A stretch of 10,058 nt of DNA from Clostridia bacterium (GTDB lineage Bacteria; Bacillota_A; Clostridia; TANB77; CAG-508), in the NCBI GenBank assembly GCA_017621295.1, contig JAGATI010000073.1:1-10058 (forward strand). The letters run 5' to 3'. The notes beneath the pieces were generated by a model. That model was not told the origin of the DNA, made no database searches, and saw only the letters and a program-made list of their open reading frames with translations. The position numbers and the translations under genes are program-made. Below, piece by piece: positions 5,888 through 10,058 of the stretch (positions within the stretch are counted from its first letter, which is position 1; every line of letters starts with the position of its first letter).

Positions 5888-5898
5888 GAGTATAAAGA

Positions 5899-7176
5899 AT
5901 GAATATAGAAAAATATTTATCAAATTTTTTTAAAGGAACTAAAAATCCAAGTTTAAAAGCAATGAAATTCTTAATGGAGGAATTTAAACATCCAGAAGAT
6001 GAGCTAAAAGCAATTCATATTGCTGGCACAAATGGAAAAGGTAGTGTAACAGAAATGATTACAAATGTATTAATAAAGGAAGGGTATACTGTAGGAAAAT
6101 TTATAAGTCCACATTTAATACAATATAATGAAAGAATAAGTGTAAATAATGAAAACATTACTAATATTGAAATGGAGAAATTAATAAATAAAATTAATCC
6201 TTCAATAGAAAAATATAATTCACAAAACGATATCCCTGTAACATTATTTGAATTAGAAACAACAATGGCATTTTTATATTTTAAGGAAAAAAATTGTGAT
6301 TTTGTTGTGTTAGAAACAGGACTAGGAGGATTATATGATTGTACAAATATAATAAATAATCCACTCGTAAGTGTTATTACATCAATTGGTTATGACCATA
6401 TGCACATACTTGGAAATACACTGCCAGAAATAGCATATCAAAAAGCAGGAATTATAAAGGAAAACTCTAATACAGTAATATTTAATCAAGAATCAGATAT
6501 TAATAATGTATTTATTACTGAGTGTAAAAATAAAAATAATATTCTACACATTGTTAATAAATCAGATATTTCTAATTATTCTTTTGATAATAATTTCCAA
6601 TACTTTGATTACAAAAATTTTAAAAATATAATTATAAATCTAAAAGGAAAAGTTCAAGTTCAAAATGCATGTTTATGCATAGAAGTATTTAAGATATTAA
6701 ATGAATTAGGTTATCATGTTAATCCTGAAAGTATACAAATAGGACTAAAAACAGTTATACATAGGGGTAGAATGGAACAAATAAATGATAAACCTATAAT
6801 CATTTATGATGGTGCGCACAATGAACCAGCAATAAAAAATTTGCAAGATATGGTAAAAATGTATTATTCAAAAATGAAAAGAGTTTATATTATTTCAATA
6901 TTAAAAAGAAAAGATTACAATAAAATGTTGAAATTAATTGCTGAGGACAAAGAGGCTGTATTTATTTTAACCTCAGGAAATAATTCAGAAACTTATGCAT
7001 CAAGTGACGAGTTGTATGAATGCTTGAAAAAATTTGCTGATATTGATAAAATATATAAAAAGAGTTTAGATGACGCAATAAATAGAACTATGAATAGTGA
7101 TTTGAACACAGCAAATTTTATCATTGGCAGTTTTTATACGTATGGAACAGTTATAGATATAATAAAAAATAAGTAG
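5899..7176 (+). CDS. folC: Folylpolyglutamate synthase / dihydrofolate synthase (FolC)
   Basis: FolC is a 425-residue Mur-ligase-family enzyme that adds glutamate to folates using ATP, which traps them in the cytoplasm; many bacterial forms also make dihydrofolate from dihydropteroate. Visible motifs are P-loop 'HIAGTNGKGSV' (40-50), 'SPHLIQYNERI' (70-80), 'LETGLGG' (138-144), 'YDHMHILGNT' (165-174), 'QKAGIIK' with the lysine expected to be carbamylated (K182), 'HRGRME' (288-293) and 'DGAHNEPA' (304-311). The usual Leu before the DH pair is Tyr. Length is normal. The ATG follows AGGAG by 8 bases. It is the last gene of the riboswitch operon. Without folP, folK or folB nearby, salvage of imported folate is the likelier role than synthesis. 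Confidence 0.95.
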   Translation: MNIEKYLSNFFKGTKNPSLKAMKFLMEEFKHPEDELKAIHIAGTNGKGSVTEMITNVLIKEGYTVGKFISPHLIQYNERISVNNENITNIEMEKLINKINPSIEKYNSQNDIPVTLFELETTMAFLYFKEKNCDFVVLETGLGGLYDCTNIINNPLVSVITSIGYDHMHILGNTLPEIAYQKAGIIKENSNTVIFNQESDINNVFITECKNKNNILHIVNKSDISNYSFDNNFQYFDYKNFKNIIINLKGKVQVQNACLCIEVFKILNELGYHVNPESIQIGLKTVIHRGRMEQINDKPIIIYDGAHNEPAIKNLQDMVKMYYSKMKRVYIISILKRKDYNKMLKLIAEDKEAVFILTSGNNSETYASSDELYECLKKFADIDKIYKKSLDDAINRTMNSDLNTANFIIGSFYTYGTVIDIIKNK

Positions 7177-7228
7177 CTTTATGAATATAAAACCTATTAT
7201 CCTAAAGGAATAAGTTTATTGGAAATTC

Positions 7229-7257
7229 TTTACAGATTATGTAAATTGTGGTATAAT
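7229..7257 (+). promoter_or_regulatory. Strong sigma-A promoter before the ATP-grasp gene
   Basis: TTTACA (7229-7234), exactly 17 bases, TATAAT (7252-7257). Transcription would start near 7264, giving a leader of about 55 bases. This makes the ATP-grasp gene an independent transcription unit rather than the fifth gene of the folate operon. An interrupted palindrome, GACTTA-A-TAAGTC (7270-7282), lies just after the expected start point and could be an operator. Confidence 0.8.
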
Positions 7258-7269
7258 ATCATTGTAAGC

Positions 7270-7282
7270 GACTTAATAAGTC
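7270..7282. promoter_or_regulatory. Candidate operator palindrome in the ATP-grasp leader
   Basis: GACTTA and TAAGTC flank a single A. The site is centred about 20 bases downstream of the -10 box, where a repressor could block elongation or initiation. Only position and symmetry support it. Confidence 0.3.
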
Positions 7283-7319
7283 ATCAAACATTATCCATAT
7301 CACGAAAGGAGTTTTTACT

Positions 7320-8255
7320 ATGGAAGAACGGATATTTCATGTTTTGATGCGCGAGGTATGTGCTGAAATGGGCATCAAGGTGGAAAAATTGTCATATGGC
7401 TGGATTTTGCAACTTTCAAAAGATGGCAAAGTACGTCATGTTACAGGTACAAGGTTTGATCTTAATCCAGAAGCTACAGGAGACATTGCATGTGATAAGT
7501 ATGCAACATATGAGGTATTAAACTCTCAAAATGTTCCTATCATTGAGCATGTGATGATTTTCAATCCTGCAACCAGAGCGTCACTCATTGGAGATGATGG
7601 TATTTGGTTAACAGTAACCTCTGAGTTTTTGAAGCATAGTTGTTTGGTTGTAAAACCCAACTATGGATGTGAAGGCCAAGGAGTATTTCTTTGCCACAGC
7701 ATTAAAGAGACTGAATCTGCTATTCAAAAACTTTTTAAAACGCAGAACTCTGTTAGTGTTTGCCCTTACTACGATATCAAGACAGAGTACAGAACTTTTT
7801 ATCTTGATGGTGAAGTAAAGCTGATTTATGGCAAAACTAAACCTTTTGTTGTAGGTAACGGAAAATCTACTATCGGGGAACTAGTAGAAGAATTAAACTT
7901 GCCTGATAAGAGCGTTGTAAAAGACAATCTTAGAGACTTGGATCTTACCTATATTCCTACAACAGGTGAAAGAGTTGATATTTCATGGAAACACAATCTT
8001 AGTGGAGGAGCCAAACCTAATATTTTGGAAAAAGGTGAGCTCTATGAACAGATTGAACAGCTTGCAATTCGTGCTGGAAAAGCTATGAATATTAACTTTG
8101 CTACAATTGACATTATCGAAACAACAGATGGGAGTCTGTATGTACTTGAAATCAACTCTGGAATTGGTGCAACCATTTTTACTGAGTTAGTTGATGGAGG
8201 TACCGAAATTATTAAGGATATCTATAGGCAAGCAGTAAAGAAACTTTTTCAGTAA
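7320..8255 (+). CDS. ATP-grasp ligase, cyanophycin synthetase/GshF/RimK-like
   Basis: The 311-residue cytoplasmic enzyme has an ATP-grasp fold, which joins a carboxylate to an amine through an acylphosphate. Family signs are 'DKYATYEVLNSQNVPI' (59-74; pre-ATP-grasp helix with Lys60), 'VVKPNYGCEGQGV' (110-122; ATP-binding Lys112 and loop), 'EYRTFYLDG' (156-164), 'VVGNGKSTIGELV' (177-189), 'HNLSGGAKP' (225-233) and metal-binding 'LEINSGIG' (276-283; E277, N279). The 'GNGKSTIGELV' block is typical of cyanophycin synthetase and the C-terminal half of GshF, but the partner domains of both are missing. The substrate is unknown. A strong SD, AAAGGAG, lies 8 bases before the ATG. Base composition is clearly higher in G+C than in adjoining genes (27 of 60 G+C at 7561-7620 versus 11 of 60 at 6541-6600), indicating separate acquisition. 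It has its own promoter and terminator-like hairpin. Confidence 0.85.
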   Translation: MEERIFHVLMREVCAEMGIKVEKLSYGWILQLSKDGKVRHVTGTRFDLNPEATGDIACDKYATYEVLNSQNVPIIEHVMIFNPATRASLIGDDGIWLTVTSEFLKHSCLVVKPNYGCEGQGVFLCHSIKETESAIQKLFKTQNSVSVCPYYDIKTEYRTFYLDGEVKLIYGKTKPFVVGNGKSTIGELVEELNLPDKSVVKDNLRDLDLTYIPTTGERVDISWKHNLSGGAKPNILEKGELYEQIEQLAIRAGKAMNINFATIDIIETTDGSLYVLEINSGIGATIFTELVDGGTEIIKDIYRQAVKKLFQ

Positions 8256-8261
8256 CATACT

Positions 8262-8290
8262 AGAGTTGGAATCTTCTTGATTCCAACTCT
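8262..8290 (+). terminator. Terminator hairpin after the ATP-grasp gene
   Basis: A perfect 12-base stem (8262-8273/8279-8290) with a 5-base loop begins 7 bases after the stop codon. The arm is followed by TTCAT, so the T-run is poor; position and stem strength still favour a terminator. Confidence 0.7.
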
Positions 8291-8375
8291 TTCATAGTTA
8301 TTGCAATTTCTTTCCTAAACGGGTACAAATCATAATGAATAAACTTCCAATTATTGATAGTATTCAACTTCATTA

Positions 8376-8720
8376 TTATACTTTTATAATTCCTAATCTT
8401 CTAAAATAATAGTAAGCATCCATTCCACCTTTAAAATATAATTCTTCTTCTGTCATAATTTGCATTCTTTCTTGTAACTCTATTGTTTTATAAAGCAATT
8501 CACATTCGATAGGAGTTAATCCAGTATCAACTTTATCTCCATATAAAATATTTTGCAATTTTTCATTATTATCTAAGATTTTTGTATATTCTTTTTGTAT
8601 TTTTTTAAATTCATTATTATTTTTTTGTAAATAAACTCGTACGCTGTCTAGATGTTCCTCAAATTCATTTTTATAATCCTCATAAAATGAAGTAAATCTT
8701 TTTATATTTATATTTTCCAT
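8376..8720 (-). CDS. Small unknown protein in the mobilization operon
   Basis: The 114-residue, highly charged, mostly helical product has no signal peptide or membrane segment. The first 65 residues are rich in Glu, Lys and Asn with heptad-like hydrophobic spacing (possible coiled coil). A second part follows, 'LTPIECELLYKTIELQERM', ending in 'YFKGGMDAYYYFRRLGII', where Gly and aromatic residues suggest a compact terminal motif. I do not recognise a family with certainty; the 'YFKGGMDAYYY' ending resembles small proteins found in other Firmicutes mobile elements. It begins 23 bases after the relaxase stop codon on the same strand, with a weak SD (AGGA four bases before the ATG), so it is probably translated from the mob transcript. 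A role in relaxosome formation or plasmid-like maintenance is a guess. Confidence 0.65.
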   Translation of the reverse strand: MENINIKRFTSFYEDYKNEFEEHLDSVRVYLQKNNNEFKKIQKEYTKILDNNEKLQNILYGDKVDTGLTPIECELLYKTIELQERMQIMTEEELYFKGGMDAYYYFRRLGIIKV

Positions 8721-8743
8721 ATTATCCTATTCCCTTCTAAATT

Positions 8744-9970
8744 TTATTCAATCTCATATTCATCCTCTAATTCATTTTCTTGAAATTGATTTATATTATT
8801 TTGTTTTTCAAAATTAAAGTTGGTATATGTCTCTTTTTCAAAATCTCGTACAAGCTCATCCTCAGATGAATATGAAAACCTATAGCATATCCATTTAATA
8901 AATTTTTTTAAAGTTATTTTAAATTTATCTATTATTTTATTTAAATGGTTATTTTCTTGTTTTAATTTGTGAATCTCTTTTTTATATTCATGCTCCATAT
9001 TATAAGCTTTATTTTCAAATTTTAATTCTAACTCTTTTTCTTTATTTTCCAGTTCTTCTTGTAATAAACTATTTGAGAGTCTTAAATTTACACTTTTTTC
9101 GGTCATTTTTATATAATCCTCTTTAAAATTTTCAGCAAAATCTACTGTATTTACTTGTTTTGATAATTCTTTATGCAATGTCTTGTTTTCTTGATAAAGC
9201 TTTTGGATTAATTCATCTCTAGGTTTTATTATTGCACTTTCTATCTTTTCATCACGATTAAATATAGCTCTTTTAAATTCTTTAATATTAGGTGTATTAG
9301 GTAATTCTAAAGTTATATTTTCTAATACCTTTTTAGTATTTTCAAAATTAGTTATTTGCTTATAATTCTGAATTGTTTCATTTTTTCTTTTCGTTTCTTC
9401 TGATGGCAAACCTCTCTGCAGTTCAAAGCCTTTGCTTGTTATATATTCGTGAAAAGCATTTTGTAAATTTCTGTAACTATCTCTGCCTTTCCAAAAATCT
9501 CTACAACATACTTTATCTATCTCTTTCCCATCTTTATCTTTTGTATGAACTACTGGAATGTAAATCAAATGCATATGTGGAGTTGTTTCATCAAAATGAA
9601 CAACTGCTGATATTATATTTTTTTCTCCAAGATTTTTGTAATTACAAATAAAATTGTAACTTTCTTCAAAATATCTTTTAGTTTCTTCTATTCCAATTGT
9701 GTCAAAGAAATCTTTATCTGATGTAAATATCATTTCACACATTATAATACTGTTACTTCTTATTTGCCCTTGTAAATTGTATTTTTCCCTTAGTTTGTCA
9801 AATTCTTTTGTGTAACTTAATGCATTTTCCTTATAGTAATAATTTAGGTTTGATTTGCTAATATCTATTTCCTTATTTGAATGATTTTTTGCTTTTCTAT
9901 CATTATGAACACATATTCCTATAGCTTGGCTTTTCGTTAATTTTTCATTTCTTACAATAGCATAACTCAT
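8744..9970 (-). CDS. mob: MobV-family (Pre/Mob) histidine relaxase
   Basis: The relaxase nicks the element at oriT, binds the 5' end and leads the strand to a conjugation pore supplied by another element. The 408-residue protein begins 'MSYAIVRNEKL', as in MobM of pMV158. Motif I contains H22-N-D-R25, where H22 aligns with the catalytic histidine of MobM, and 'SNLNY'. Motif II is near 'CEMIFTSDKDFF' (78-89). Motif III is 'HFDETTPHMH' (125-134), the metal-binding HxDExxPHxH. After about residue 250 a long Glu/Lys-rich coiled coil runs to about 355, followed by an acidic tail. I chose ATG at 9970 because AAAGGA lies 10 bases upstream and because it places the key His at 22; a TTG extension to 10000 lacks both supports. 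It is the first gene after oriT and is followed by the small gene at 8720. Confidence 0.95.
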   Translation of the reverse strand: MSYAIVRNEKLTKSQAIGICVHNDRKAKNHSNKEIDISKSNLNYYYKENALSYTKEFDKLREKYNLQGQIRSNSIIMCEMIFTSDKDFFDTIGIEETKRYFEESYNFICNYKNLGEKNIISAVVHFDETTPHMHLIYIPVVHTKDKDGKEIDKVCCRDFWKGRDSYRNLQNAFHEYITSKGFELQRGLPSEETKRKNETIQNYKQITNFENTKKVLENITLELPNTPNIKEFKRAIFNRDEKIESAIIKPRDELIQKLYQENKTLHKELSKQVNTVDFAENFKEDYIKMTEKSVNLRLSNSLLQEELENKEKELELKFENKAYNMEHEYKKEIHKLKQENNHLNKIIDKFKITLKKFIKWICYRFSYSSEDELVRDFEKETYTNFNFEKQNNINQFQENELEDEYEIE

Positions 9971-9996
9971 TGCTCTTAAGTCCTTTCTTGCTCGAA

Positions 9997-10049
9997 ACAA
10001 ATTTATTTGTCTAACACACTAGACAAGTTTTTCAAACTTATCCGTGTGC
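9997..10049 (-). other. oriT: oriT of the pMV158/MobV type with predicted nick site
   Basis: The minus strand carries TAGTGTG/TTA (10021 to 10012), the nick sequence known for pMV158-type oriT, with cleavage expected between 10015 and 10014. It lies in the loop of a perfect 7-base stem (10007-10013/10020-10026; loop GTGTGT). Adjacent inverted repeats are AAGTTT-GAA-AAACTT (10025-10039) and ACAAAT-2-ATTTGT (9997-10010). GCACAC (10049-10044) can also pair with the GTGTG at the nick across the middle hairpin, as in pMV158. The region ends 27 bases before the relaxase start, the normal place. The nicked strand matches the mob coding strand. Confidence 0.85.
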
Positions 10050-10058
10050 TCTGCGAGG

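Larger units (their letters stand above)
1..10058. mobile_element. Presumed integrative mobilizable element (ends not found)
   Basis: A tyrosine integrase, an excisionase-like protein and part of a RepA_N initiator lie on the left. A MobV relaxase with its oriT lies on the right, all on the minus strand. These are the usual parts of a Gram-positive integrative mobilizable element, which has its own relaxase but borrows a conjugation pore; no type IV secretion gene is visible. Plus-strand genes between them (Cys4 protein, folate operon, ATP-grasp enzyme) would be cargo. No direct-repeat attachment sites were recognised, so the element's limits, and whether the two flanks belong to one element, are inference. 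Confidence 0.5.

Noticed and set aside
9373..9651. Open frame on the plus strand inside mob
   Set aside because: It is antisense to conserved relaxase motifs, with hydrophobic low-complexity content typical of an antisense frame.
9971..10000. Upstream TTG start giving the relaxase ten extra residues
   Set aside because: The ATG at 9970 has a proper SD and places the catalytic histidine at position 22 as in MobM.
1..10058. CRISPR array, toxin-antitoxin pair or type IV secretion genes
   Set aside because: No regularly spaced repeat array, no recognisable toxin/antitoxin pair and no VirB/VirD4-like protein is visible.

Overview
The window looks like AT-rich clostridial (low-GC Firmicutes) DNA. 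Most of it is very AT-rich, with AAAGGAGG-type ribosome binding sites. It mixes Gram-positive mobile-element genes with a folate salvage operon. The left part (about 1-2460, minus strand) is an integration module. It holds the N-terminal part of a RepA_N-type replication initiator, a 400-base gene-free stretch rich in inverted and iteron-like repeats, a tyrosine recombinase of the Tn916/phage integrase class with an unusual duplicated Cys motif at its N-terminus, and a 62-residue excisionase-like HTH protein. A divergent regulatory region with palindromes separates these from a plus-strand gene for a 368-residue protein with a C-terminal Cys4 cluster (DUF6076-like from memory).

The centre (about 3775-7176, plus strand) is a tightly packed operon for acquiring and retaining folate. 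A tetrahydrofolate riboswitch aptamer leads into a hairpin that buries the first ribosome binding site. Four genes follow: a FolT-like S component, one ECF ATPase, one short ECF T component and FolC. The ECF genes overlap their neighbours by 4-8 bases, and folC follows 11 bases later. The transporter looks self-contained, but its only ATPase lacks the usual switch histidine and has a changed signature motif.

Next (7229-8290) is a separate transcription unit with a near-consensus promoter, a 311-codon ATP-grasp ligase gene and a hairpin. Its base composition is clearly richer in G+C than its neighbours, which marks it as a separately acquired gene. The right part (8376-10049, minus strand) is a mobilization module: a small unknown protein, a MobV-family histidine relaxase and, directly upstream of it, a pMV158-type oriT with a recognisable nick sequence.

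Taken together, integrase/excisionase/RepA lie on one side and relaxase/oriT on the other. This suggests an integrative mobilizable element whose cargo is a riboswitch-controlled folate uptake and polyglutamylation operon plus an ATP-grasp enzyme. I could not find attachment sites. It therefore remains possible that the folate operon is chromosomal and lies between two unrelated mobile elements.
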